Part shown: positions 16,625 to 23,524 of the stretch, piece after piece | Layout: every line of letters starts with the position of its first letter | Position numbering within the stretch: the stretch's first letter is position 1 | Assembly (NCBI RefSeq): GCF_001466665.1 | Contig: NZ_KQ758903.1 | Location: 1,733,684-1,797,683, forward strand | Direction: 5' to 3' | Origin: Dehalogenimonas alkenigignens | GTDB lineage: Bacteria > Chloroflexota > Dehalococcoidia > Dehalococcoidales > Dehalococcoidaceae | DNA length: 64,000 bases | Notes under the pieces: model-generated | The model's input: the letters and a program-made list of their open reading frames with translations, nothing else | Told to the model about the DNA's origin: nothing | Database searches by the model: none | Position numbers and translations under genes: made by a program

Positions 16625-17011
16625 CTATGTTTTGGCAAAATCGGCGATGCGAAAGTCCGAGATATTTGGGGATCCGACTGAGGCGAGATTCACCGTCTTT
16701 GTCATCTCATCGTCGGCATACCACACTCCGTCGGCGCCGTACCAGAAGCTTTTAACGCGAACGGTTACTTTCTGGCCGGGCATGTAAAAATAGCCGGAAA
16801 ACGGCCAGGTAACCTGAGCATCGACGTTGGTCCAGTCCACCGGGATAACGGTGCCCGGGTAGGGCGGAGCGCCGTATTCCAGCGTCGCCGCCACTTTGAT
16901 GGCGATCGGTGCCGAGTAGGTGTTCTTCACCCGAATTGTAATTTCCACCCGGCTGCCGGAGGCGGCTTCGGACGAGGCATCGATGGAGATGATATCGGCG
17001 TACTGCGCCAT
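16625..17011 (-). CDS. Beta-sandwich protein ending in the DFAK motif
   Basis: A 128-residue protein with GAGGAG upstream of the ATG and its start adjacent to the stop of the membrane-protein gene. Its single domain looks like a beta sandwich (GSRVEITIRVKNTYSAPIAI, GQKVTVRVKSFWYG). It ends PNISDFRIADFAKT, like its downstream neighbour. It lacks signal peptide and membrane segments. Likely a structural component of the same assembly; function not known. Confidence 0.7.
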   Translation of the reverse strand: MAQYADIISIDASSEAASGSRVEITIRVKNTYSAPIAIKVAATLEYGAPPYPGTVIPVDWTNVDAQVTWPFSGYFYMPGQKVTVRVKSFWYGADGVWYADDEMTKTVNLASVGSPNISDFRIADFAKT

Positions 17012-17320
17012 TTAACTCTCCTCAGGATCCTCCGGAGCTTCCCGAGCCAATGGGAAACTGCCGTTGCCGAAGTTTCCGGAGAGCCTGTTGCCGATGACGT
17101 CGACGCCGGCGCCGCCCAGGAATGCATAAAAAAGCGCGGCAACGTCGATCGGACCGGCGAGGCTAGAGCCAAGAGCCAACACCACCCCGGCGATCAGTGA
17201 CCGGACGATAGACCCCCCGAACTTCCGCAGGTCGAAGGCCTCTTTGCTTTCAAGCCAGCCGAGGGCCGCGGCGACAATACCTCCGAAGAGGGCTGCCAAT
17301 GCGATAAACAGTCTCTCCAT
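17012..17320 (-). CDS. Small membrane protein
   Basis: A 102-residue protein with hydrophobic stretches at residues ~3-22 (LFIALAALFGGIVAAALGWL) and ~38-75 (SLIAGVVLALGSSLAGPIDV and following AALFYAFLGGAGVDVIG), then an acidic tail. The topology (two to three segments, short loops) resembles phage holins, but the similarity is of shape only. It sits between the beta-sandwich genes and the protease gene in the same operon. Confidence 0.6.
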   Translation of the reverse strand: MERLFIALAALFGGIVAAALGWLESKEAFDLRKFGGSIVRSLIAGVVLALGSSLAGPIDVAALFYAFLGGAGVDVIGNRLSGNFGNGSFPLAREAPEDPEES

Positions 17321-17325
17321 GGCCG

Positions 17326-17517
17326 TCAGTCCTTCTTTCGGTTGATGCAGATGAACTTGCCCCAGATAACGCCGCCCATGGCGATGAGGCAGCTGCCGCT
17401 GGTGGTGACCACCAACCCGTAATCGACAGAACTTGCCAGCTCGATGCCGATGCCGACGCCGGTTGCGCCGATGCCCACAAGCTCAATGACGATGGCTGCA
17501 ATCATTCCTTTGTTCAT
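17326..17517 (-). CDS. Very small two-segment membrane protein
   Basis: A 63-residue protein with two hydrophobic segments (IAAIVIELVGIGATGVGIGI and LVVTTSGSCLIAMGGVIWG) and a basic end (INRKKD). Its ATG directly follows the stop codon of the protease gene, so translation is probably coupled. Together with the next gene it forms a membrane-protein pair. No known family. Confidence 0.6.
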   Translation of the reverse strand: MNKGMIAAIVIELVGIGATGVGIGIELASSVDYGLVVTTSGSCLIAMGGVIWGKFICINRKKD

Positions 17518-18774
17518 CTATATCGCTCCCATTACGCCGGCCATCATCATCATGGCGGTCATCATTTGAACCATTTCCGTTGTCTGGTTGTTTGGCGAAG
17601 CGCTGCTCATCACCTGGCCGAGCATGGCGCCCATGGCCGGCAGGCCGTAGCCGTAGGCATTGTCCTTGCCAAGAGGCGCGTCCTGCGGCTTGGTCGAAAA
17701 ACACGGCGCCACTTCCCTGGCCGCCGTCCAGCGGTAGCCCCAACCCTCGCCGTAAGCCCTGCGGCCACTCTCCCAGAGGAGGCCGGTGAGTCCGGCAAGC
17801 ATCGGCGCGGCAAAGCTTGTTCCCGACTTCACCAGGAAGTCCTCGTCGTTTTTATCGGAGGCCATCTCGAGGTTGGTGCCCCAAATGACGAAATCCGGCT
17901 TGGTCTCGCCCTGGACGGTCGGGCCTCGCGAGGATCTCTCCCAGACAAGGAGTTCACCGAATGTCTCTACCGCGCCCACGGCGATGACCTCCGGCTCGCA
18001 GGCCGGTAGCATCACCGTCGTCATCTTGGGTCCGGTGTTGCCGGCCGCGGCGATGACATCGAGACCGTATTCAACGCTTGCCATGCGGCAGGCCACGCGG
18101 ACCGGATTGTCCGGATCGCCGTCATCCTCGCCGCCGAGCGAGAGGTTTATCACATTGGGATAGAGGTCGTCGGTCGGTAAAAGCCCGGAGGTCCTTGCCT
18201 GCTCGGCGAGGTCGCACACCCGGTCGATGCCCAGCACAATGGCTTCGTCCGAGGCGATACCCTCGTCGCCGATGACCTTGATGTTCATGATGGAAGCGCC
18301 GGGCGAGACACCGGCGTTTTCACCCAGGGCGTGCATTCCACCGGCGATGGTGAAGGCTACCTGAGTGCCGTGTCCGAAGACGTCGGCAGCCGTCGGCGAT
18401 TCGGTGAAGTTCGCTTCATAGACCACCTTGCCCTGTAGCGACCGGTGGGTCTTACGGACGCCGCTATCTAATACAGCCACAGTCAGGCCGGTACCGGTGA
18501 TCGCCGGGGTAAAATAGCCCCGGAGAAGATAGAATACGTCCGAGATGCTCTCGGCCGGCGGCGCCTGGGCGGTCATCTGACTGGTGCCGTATTCCTTGAG
18601 GAGTTTAAGCACCAGACCCGGGACCGCGGCCAGTTTCTCGGCCTGGGCTTGGTCCAGTTCACAGAAGACCTGGCCGATGACCTCCGCCTTTTTCAGGTTC
18701 CGGGCGCCGATCTTTTTTGCTTCGACCTCGATATCGGTCAGGCTTTTACCTTTTGGAATGATGGCGTAGCGCAT
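17518..18774 (-). CDS. Subtilisin-like (S8) serine protease with Met-rich C terminus
   Basis: A 418-residue peptidase S8. The catalytic triad and oxyanion residue are readable: Asp103 (VAVLDSGV), His135 (FGHGTQVA), Asn246 (AAAGNTG) and Ser320 (SGTSFAAP). Residues 1-80 look like an inhibitor-type propeptide. There is no signal peptide, so it is cytoplasmic, particle-bound or exported in another way. The final ~35 residues are Met-rich (MVQMMTAMMMMAGVMGAI), echoing the membrane tails of neighbouring structural proteins. It has AAGGAGATGAA before its ATG. Location inside the structural operon suggests it matures those proteins. Confidence 0.85.
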   Translation of the reverse strand: MRYAIIPKGKSLTDIEVEAKKIGARNLKKAEVIGQVFCELDQAQAEKLAAVPGLVLKLLKEYGTSQMTAQAPPAESISDVFYLLRGYFTPAITGTGLTVAVLDSGVRKTHRSLQGKVVYEANFTESPTAADVFGHGTQVAFTIAGGMHALGENAGVSPGASIMNIKVIGDEGIASDEAIVLGIDRVCDLAEQARTSGLLPTDDLYPNVINLSLGGEDDGDPDNPVRVACRMASVEYGLDVIAAAGNTGPKMTTVMLPACEPEVIAVGAVETFGELLVWERSSRGPTVQGETKPDFVIWGTNLEMASDKNDEDFLVKSGTSFAAPMLAGLTGLLWESGRRAYGEGWGYRWTAAREVAPCFSTKPQDAPLGKDNAYGYGLPAMGAMLGQVMSSASPNNQTTEMVQMMTAMMMMAGVMGAI

Positions 18775-18783
18775 TTCATCTCC

Positions 18784-19539
18784 TTATGCTGGATAGGCCA
18801 GCTGGATGGTGTAGGTCACTTTGAGCTGACCGGTGTTGGGCACGGTGACGGTTGACGCCAGGAGGTCGCGGGAAAACATGATCGGGCCGGTCCCGGCCGA
18901 GTAGAATTTAACTTTGCCGTACAGGGCGACCTCGTTCACTCCGATGTCCGCACCGGAGTTGTTGTTGATATAACGGATTAAAGTGTCGGTGAGGGTTTTG
19001 GTGGGAGCGTCATACGTAATCGAATGGAGATCCGACTGGGCATAGTCCATCTGACCGGCTCCTGAGCCGTTGGCGATCGGAGCCCCCAGGACGTATCCGT
19101 CGAACGATTCGGGAAAGTTATTGGTGCCGACGATGATACTTTTATCCGTCGTACCGGCGGTAGCTAGCAACCCGGTGTCGGTTGACCGCGTGTTTACATC
19201 GACGTTTTCATCCCAGCCGGCGACTCTATTCAAACCCCAACCTGAGCCGTTGGGGTAGATGTTGCCGTTGGTCCACTTCAGGGAGATAGCGCCGGCTTCG
19301 AATAAATTGGTACCGGTGAGGCCGTAGGCAGCCATCTGGGAGAACAGGAAGTTATAGGCGTTGCGGTTCCAGGAGTGGCTCCGCTGCTTGTGAGCGTGGA
19401 TGGTTTTGCCATCACGATCCAAGACCTCCATTTCAAGAAAAGTCTTGAAAACGGGCAGCTTGAGTTCGGTGCCCAGCTTTTCGAAGCGGCGGTACTTGGT
19501 TTCCAGCTTCGGGTCTTCAATATAGAATCGTTCGGTCAT
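18784..19539 (-). CDS. Phage-like structural protein
   Basis: A ~251-residue protein from the ATG at 19539, with AGGAG 10 nt upstream. The C-terminal strand pattern (IMFSRDLLASTVTVPNTGQL then KVTYTIQLAYP) is of a type I associate with virion structural proteins annotated in bacteriophages. The middle is Gly/Asn/Thr-rich, typical of surface-exposed beta structure (KWTNGNIYPNGSGWGL). No membrane segment. It may be a shell, fibre or adhesin subunit and is the best single hint that this block builds a particle. Confidence 0.6.
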   Translation of the reverse strand: MTERFYIEDPKLETKYRRFEKLGTELKLPVFKTFLEMEVLDRDGKTIHAHKQRSHSWNRNAYNFLFSQMAAYGLTGTNLFEAGAISLKWTNGNIYPNGSGWGLNRVAGWDENVDVNTRSTDTGLLATAGTTDKSIIVGTNNFPESFDGYVLGAPIANGSGAGQMDYAQSDLHSITYDAPTKTLTDTLIRYINNNSGADIGVNEVALYGKVKFYSAGTGPIMFSRDLLASTVTVPNTGQLKVTYTIQLAYPA

Positions 19540-19552
19540 TTTCGTTTTTCTC

Positions 19553-20056
19553 CTAAACAAGTTGTGCTGTAACACCGATGCTCGGCGCCTGAACTGCGAG
19601 CGTCATGGCTCTGCTTTGAGCCAATTCGACATTGGCTTCACTCGAAACCGCGATGACCGGCGCCGCAACAGAAAGCGCCTTCCCGGCTGTAAAGGCGCCG
19701 CCCGAGTGATCTTCGGCGGCCGTAAGGAGCATGGACGGTCTCGGCATGACGAGGAGCGGCGGGTCGGCGACGCGGTTGACCGCGCCGGTCATGTAGGCGA
19801 TCAGCTCCTGGATGTCCAGCCAACCCGGCCGGCCGCCGCCCTGGTTAAGCGCCTTGAGGACGTTGTAGCCGGTGCCGTACTGGATGGGCAGGCGTTCGAA
19901 GACGGCCTGACCCCGGTAGATGATGTCGCCCGGCTGCATCAGAGCGTCGATCCCGCCCAGGTTGCGAATGAGCTTCCCGCCCCAGTCTTTGTCGGTATCG
20001 ATCTCGATTTCCGACAGCCTGGTTGCTCCCGATTTTGCTCTTACGAAAAGGCTCAC
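19553..20056 (-). CDS. Possible structural protein
   Basis: A 167-residue protein starting with GTG, GGAGG 8 nt upstream, immediately after the previous stop. Residues ~15-90 (LSEIEIDTDKDWGGKLIRNL, GDIIYRGQAVFERLPI) are mixed alpha/beta; the C-terminal third is Ala/Val-rich with small residues (KALSVAAPVIAVSSEANVEL). No family recognised. Context places it with the structural set. Confidence 0.6.
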   Translation of the reverse strand: MSLFVRAKSGATRLSEIEIDTDKDWGGKLIRNLGGIDALMQPGDIIYRGQAVFERLPIQYGTGYNVLKALNQGGGRPGWLDIQELIAYMTGAVNRVADPPLLVMPRPSMLLTAAEDHSGGAFTAGKALSVAAPVIAVSSEANVELAQSRAMTLAVQAPSIGVTAQLV

Positions 20057-20524
20057 CTACATGGCCTCCAGCAGAAAGTCGTAGTCGACCGCCTTGCCGT
20101 TGTCGGCCGGGTCGTTGCTCCGGACGGTTATCCTTAGTGTGTCGTGGATCGCCCAACTTCCGTTCACCACCGGGAGGCCCGGCCCGTCGGCGGCGGCATC
20201 GAAAGACTGTTCGTAAACTCTTCGCTCCACGCCGTTTATCTTCTTGTACAACCGGACTGTTACCTGGGTTCCGGCCAGGTTCTGGATCCCGAGCGAAAGG
20301 TCGTGCAGCTTGTATTTCGCTCCGGGCGCACCCACGACGATCAGGTTGCTTTCAGCGACCTGCCAGTCGGCGACGGCGAAACCAACGTAAGGCACCTCGC
20401 CGGCAAGCTTGTCGGTCTGGCTCCTCACCGCCTCAACTCTCCCCTCGAGGCTGGCGATAGCCGCCTCGATAGCCTTCAGAGAGACCTTTGTTTTGCTGTC
20501 CTCGACGTAGAACTCGCCAGGCAT
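20057..20524 (-). CDS. Coiled-coil plus beta-domain structural protein
   Basis: About 155 residues from the ATG at 20524, which overlaps the previous stop by 1 nt (TGATG); the longer frame upstream runs over the preceding gene. The N terminus is a predicted coiled coil (LKAIEAAIASLEGRVEAVRS), then a beta domain (ESNLIVVGAPGAKYKLHDLS, TVRLYKKINGVERRVYEQ). This layout suits a short trimeric fibre or spike subunit. No known family. Confidence 0.6.
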   Translation of the reverse strand: MPGEFYVEDSKTKVSLKAIEAAIASLEGRVEAVRSQTDKLAGEVPYVGFAVADWQVAESNLIVVGAPGAKYKLHDLSLGIQNLAGTQVTVRLYKKINGVERRVYEQSFDAAADGPGLPVVNGSWAIHDTLRITVRSNDPADNGKAVDYDFLLEAM

Positions 20525-21090
20525 CAGCTTCCCCTCCCCAGCGGCAACTGTTTCACCGGCTCTTTTCCCGGCTCGAGCCGTTTGGTTTGATCCTTTTTGG
20601 GCTGCATCGCCGATGCCACCATGCCCAGCATCAAAACGGGCAATATCATGCCCATCATTTGGCTCAAGTCGAATCCCGAAGAACCGGTGTTCACCGGCGC
20701 TCCCGGCCAAGCAGGCGGAAGAACCGAACTGCTAGGCGCTACCAGCATGGTGGCCGCCGAGTCGATGACCTCGCCGGAATCTTTCTCGTATAGAAGCAGC
20801 GTAAGAACCGCGTTGGTCTCGGAAAAACGCAGAGCGCCTTTAAGCTTGGCGACATCCCCCGGCTCGACTTTGAACCAGGTGTAACCGAAGACCGGCAGGG
20901 CCTCTTCGCTGATCTGGGTCGTGTCCCGCGACAGCCTGGCTAAGAGGGCATACTCTTTGTCGACGTCCGTTGGATTGGCCACATAGACAGAAAGTCCGAG
21001 GTCGTAGCCCGGGGTATAGTAGAGCCACGGCGGCAGGTCCCAGAAGACGTCGCCCAGCGTTCCACCCATAACCGATGACGCTTGGCTCAT
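20524..21090 (-). CDS. Beta-sandwich protein with Met-rich membrane segment
   Basis: A 188-residue protein. Residues ~25-115 look like a beta sandwich (YDLGLSVYVANPTDVDKEYA, AVLTLLLYEKDSGEV). Residues ~140-162 form one Met/Leu-rich membrane segment (LSQMMGMILPVLMLGMVA) followed by a charged tail (QPKKDQTKRLEPGKE). Same plan as the protein at 15533-16003. The ATG overlaps the previous stop (ATGA). Likely anchored component of the assembly. Confidence 0.65.
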   Translation of the reverse strand: MSQASSVMGGTLGDVFWDLPPWLYYTPGYDLGLSVYVANPTDVDKEYALLARLSRDTTQISEEALPVFGYTWFKVEPGDVAKLKGALRFSETNAVLTLLLYEKDSGEVIDSAATMLVAPSSSVLPPAWPGAPVNTGSSGFDLSQMMGMILPVLMLGMVASAMQPKKDQTKRLEPGKEPVKQLPLGRGS

Positions 21091-21248
21091 AGCGGGAACT
21101 CTACGTCCTCGCCCTTGAGCGCTTTTCTCACGGTGGATAGAGCCCAGGCGCCCAGGGCGACCATCATGGCGACGCCGATTAGAGCCGAAAACGCCGATTG
21201 CCAGAACATCGGCTGAAAGGTGTTGTACTCTGCGGGATAGCTGGTCAC
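21087..21248 (-). CDS. Single-pass 53-residue membrane protein
   Basis: The likely start is GTG at 21248, in a GTGA overlap with the upstream stop and with GAGG 7 nt before it; the longer frame reads through the neighbour in another phase. One membrane segment (SALIGVAMMVALGAWALS) and a short acidic tail follow a YPAEYNTFQP N terminus. Size and topology resemble minor coat or pilin-like subunits; that is analogy only. Confidence 0.55.
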   Translation of the reverse strand: MTSYPAEYNTFQPMFWQSAFSALIGVAMMVALGAWALSTVRKALKGEDVEFPL

Positions 21249-21745
21249 GATTTTGCCTCGGGTAGTTTCTTGGGTTTTGAAGGTGCCGTGAGCGGCTTCA
21301 TCACCTGCATCAGGATGAACATGACCAGAAGCATCATGCCTATGTTGATGAGGCTGCTGATGAGATTCTTCACATCCTCCGGGATGAGCCACCAGATGAC
21401 GGTGCCAACCAGCGGCGGCAGGGCGATGAAGCCGATAATCCCGGCGATGACCGGCAGCCAGGCGAATCCCTTCTGCCAGGCCAGATAGACGGCAGGTTTA
21501 TCGGGATCGGCATGGACGATAAAGCTGTAGCCGGGCCAGTGCTCGACGCCGGCGTCGTTGAAAGCCTGCTCTATCTGTACCAAAGTCTCGGCCGAGGGGA
21601 ATGCCTCGAAATCGAGCCGGGCCAAGAAAAGAGCGCCTTCGTCTGAGCTCTCTTCGAGCGGGGCGAAGGCGCCCAGTCCTTCTATGCTGCCGGCAATTCC
21701 CAGAGGTATCGCCCGGTAGCCCTGCGGCACCATCGCATAGGGCAT
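21245..21745 (-). CDS. Two-segment membrane protein with soluble N-terminal domain
   Basis: A 166-residue protein. Residues ~1-90 form a soluble domain (ALFLARLDFEAFPSAETLVQ). Two hydrophobic segments follow: WLPVIAGIIGFIALPPLVGT (~95-118) and LINIGMMLLVMFILMQVM (~132-150), the second again rich in Met. The tail is basic. No family recognised; part of the structural operon. Confidence 0.65.
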   Translation of the reverse strand: MPYAMVPQGYRAIPLGIAGSIEGLGAFAPLEESSDEGALFLARLDFEAFPSAETLVQIEQAFNDAGVEHWPGYSFIVHADPDKPAVYLAWQKGFAWLPVIAGIIGFIALPPLVGTVIWWLIPEDVKNLISSLINIGMMLLVMFILMQVMKPLTAPSKPKKLPEAKS

Positions 21746-21762
21746 GGGAAACCTCCCTACGC

Positions 21763-22350
21763 TTAGACTAGCCGCCTGGCCTTGCGGCCGTACGGACTGA
21801 GGGTCACCTTTCGGGCGGCGGTGGTGCCTCCGGCGGCGGTCACAGTGGCCATCACCGAGAGCTTGTCGCCGCCGATGAGCCGGAGATCGGCGCCGAGCTG
21901 CCCAGCCTCGGCCAGATCGTAGCTCTCGTCATTACCTGCCGCCTGGTCGGTGCCCAGGTATTTCTTATCGATGGCGTCCGTCTTCGGGAACTTCGAGACG
22001 CGGACGTTGCCGGAGACCTCGGCCTCGGTGATGAGGTTGAGGCGGTTCAGGAACCAGACCTCGCCGGCTGGCACCTCCAGCTCAACGGTCTTGACCGTGT
22101 CCTGGGCGGATGCGTCGGGTATCGTCACCTCGACCTTGTCGCGCTCGTCGATCCTATCCTCGGTATGTATGGCCTCGGCGTTAAGCAGGGCTTCCCGGAG
22201 GACCTGGAGCGGCAAGCCCATCCAGGCGCCGGACTCGTTGTCGTAGACGCCGATCAGGGCCAGCGACTGCCCGAGCGGAGGCACCCAGCCCTTGGGAGGC
22301 CGCGCCCCGGGGTAGCCCGGGTACTGCTGCGGGATATTCTCTTTCGTCAT
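21763..22350 (-). CDS. Beta-rich structural protein with Pro/Gly N terminus
   Basis: About 195 residues from the ATG at 22350; AGGAGG is 10 nt upstream of it but only 1 nt from the alternative ATG at 22359. The N terminus is Pro/Gly/Tyr-rich (PQQYPGYPGARPPKGWVPP), like the heads of the two downstream-adjacent Met-rich proteins. The rest reads as beta sandwich (TVKTVELEVPAGEVWFLNRL, LSVMATVTAAGGTTAARKVT). A candidate major subunit judging by its position next to the Met-rich proteins; not identified. Confidence 0.65.
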   Translation of the reverse strand: MTKENIPQQYPGYPGARPPKGWVPPLGQSLALIGVYDNESGAWMGLPLQVLREALLNAEAIHTEDRIDERDKVEVTIPDASAQDTVKTVELEVPAGEVWFLNRLNLITEAEVSGNVRVSKFPKTDAIDKKYLGTDQAAGNDESYDLAEAGQLGADLRLIGGDKLSVMATVTAAGGTTAARKVTLSPYGRKARRLV

Positions 22351-22381
22351 GAATTTCATTCCTCCTGTCTAGCGGGCTCGC

Positions 22382-22576
22382 CTAAGACTTTGAAGTGATG
22401 CCCTTCATCATCGGCATCAGGAGGGCCATCATCATCACCATCATGATCATCGGCATCATGGCCGAGAACATGCTGGTCATGTCGGTGGTCTGAAGGGGAT
22501 AGTAGCCGCCGACGGTGCCATACTGGTACTGCTGCGGGCGGACCTGCTGGGTATTGAACTGCTGGGCGGGATACAT
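22382..22576 (-). CDS. Met-rich membrane miniprotein, copy 1
   Basis: A 64-residue protein with AGGAGGTAGC before its ATG. The N-terminal 30 residues are Gln/Tyr/Pro-rich (QQVRPQQYQYGTVGGYYP); the C-terminal half is one membrane segment made almost only of Met with Ile/Val/Ala (SAMMPMIMMVMMMALLMPMM) and a KGITSKS end. It is clearly paralogous to the next gene. Met-rich segments could form flexible helices or bind Cu(I); neither is shown. Confidence 0.75.
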   Translation of the reverse strand: MYPAQQFNTQQVRPQQYQYGTVGGYYPLQTTDMTSMFSAMMPMIMMVMMMALLMPMMKGITSKS

Positions 22577-22612
22577 TTTTTAGCTACCTCCTGTAGTCGA
22601 CTTCGTTTTGGT

Positions 22613-22816
22613 TCAGTCCTTGGACGTGACGCCCTTCATCATGGGCATGATGATAGCCATCATCATCACCATCATGATCATGGGCATCATGGCGGAAAAC
22701 ATCCCCGAAAAGGGATCGGTGGTCTGGGACGGGTAGTAGGCCGAAGGTCCGGCCACCTGCATCGGACCCGCCTGGCCCGGCGCGAACGGCCCGCTGATTT
22801 GCTGTGTCCTGTACAT
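22613..22816 (-). CDS. Met-rich membrane miniprotein, copy 2
   Basis: A 67-residue paralogue of the preceding gene. Both share YYPxQTTD, then MFSAMMPMIMMVMMMA, then MPMMKG and TSK. The N terminus is Gln/Gly/Pro-rich. AAGGAG precedes the ATG. Tandem duplication and strong ribosome binding sites suggest high expression, as for a major coat or membrane-lining subunit. Family not recognised. Confidence 0.75.
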   Translation of the reverse strand: MYRTQQISGPFAPGQAGPMQVAGPSAYYPSQTTDPFSGMFSAMMPMIMMVMMMAIIMPMMKGVTSKD

Positions 22817-22884
22817 CGCTTTCTCCTTGTTGCTTTCGGTTGATTCTCATGCGCTAGCCTGATGTCGTCTCCCCCGAGCTGTTC

Positions 22885-22914
22885 CCCTCACCGCCGCCGC
22901 GACAGCGGTGAGGG
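22885..22914. other. Intercistronic stem-loop before the Met-rich genes
   Basis: CCCTCACCGC (22885-22894) pairs perfectly with GCGGTGAGGG (22905-22914) around a 10-nt loop. It lies in the 142-nt gap between the first gene of the operon and the tandem Met-rich genes and lacks a T-run, so mRNA stabilisation or processing is more likely than termination. Confidence 0.55.
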
Positions 22915-22958
22915 ATAGAAAACTAGCCTCCAGGGGAGATCATCAGGCGAAGGTGGCG

Positions 22959-23171
22959 CTACTCGAACATGGCGCGCTTGTAGCCGCTAACCATGACCGG
23001 ACCCTTGCCGTCGACGCCGTCGCGATAATGGCTAACCCGGCCTTCCTTGACCTTGAGGCCGGACGGCGCGATGCCGTTCATGCCGGTGCGGAAGGCTTCG
23101 GGGGTGGCTTTCTCCTGATAGGCGACGGGGACATTCTTTTCCAGGTCGTTCCAGCTGGCGTACTTACCCAT
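22959..23171 (-). CDS. Small soluble protein, paralogue of the gene at 14534-14842
   Basis: A 70-residue protein and the first gene of the structural operon, with AGGAGG before the ATG. MGKYASWNDLEKNVPVAYQE and TGMNGIAPSGLKVKEG align with the start of the protein at 14534-14842. The C terminus is GYKRAMFE. No known family. Its position as lead gene suggests early or abundant expression. Confidence 0.6.
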   Translation of the reverse strand: MGKYASWNDLEKNVPVAYQEKATPEAFRTGMNGIAPSGLKVKEGRVSHYRDGVDGKGPVMVSGYKRAMFE

Positions 23172-23246
23172 ACGGGCACCTCCTATTTAGTCTCGGTCCG
23201 TTCGCGGCCGGGACAGTTTTCGGGGTTCACCCTGGTCGGAAAGGCA

Positions 23247-23399
23247 AAGGGGTCAGCCTGAACCTAGCCGATCCAGAGTGCTGACCCCTTGTTGAAGCCT
23301 GTGAGCTGCCACTGAAAGCAAATAGCCTCGTGAGCCAACTTCAGTCGGCAAGCTCACGAGGCTTACGGTTTCAGATTATACAGGCCGTATTTAGCCTGT
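23247..23399. repeat. Three successive perfect hairpins between divergent operons
   Basis: Three inverted repeats lie in a row: AAGGGGTCAGC (23247-23257) with 23280-23290; AGCCTCGTGAGC (23324-23335) with 23352-23363; ACAGGC (23380-23385) with 23394-23399. They fill the gap between the structural operon (minus) and the Xre-ImmA cargo (plus). None is followed by a clear T-run in the direction of an incoming gene. They may be regulatory structures, an origin-like region, or the scar of the cargo insertion. Confidence 0.6.
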
Positions 23400-23437
23400 C
23401 AATAGGTTGAGGGTATTTTAGCTTTGATCGATATCAA

Positions 23438-23459
23438 GGTCACAATTTTGGTCACAATT
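23438..23459 (+). repeat. Direct repeat GGTCACAATT x2
   Basis: GGTCACAATT occurs at 23438-23447 and 23450-23459, a 12-nt period, ~70 nt before the start of the plus-strand cargo pair. A TATGAT box lies at 23481-23486 but no convincing -35 accompanies it. The repeats may be binding sites for the Xre-type regulator encoded downstream. Confidence 0.5.
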
Positions 23460-23524
23460 ATATTGCTTCTGGTCAGCATCTATGATAAAATCACTTCCAT
23501 AGAATCCAAGTCGTGAGGTTTCAA

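Noticed and set aside
20524-20710. N-terminal extension of the protein starting at 20524
   Set aside because: It reads through the preceding gene out of frame; the ATG at 20524 overlaps the previous stop by 1 nt, a normal coupled start.
22584-22850. His/Asp-rich frame over the Met-rich genes
   Set aside because: It is the out-of-frame reading of ATG-rich codons (HDHD from ATGATGAT) and not a separate protein.
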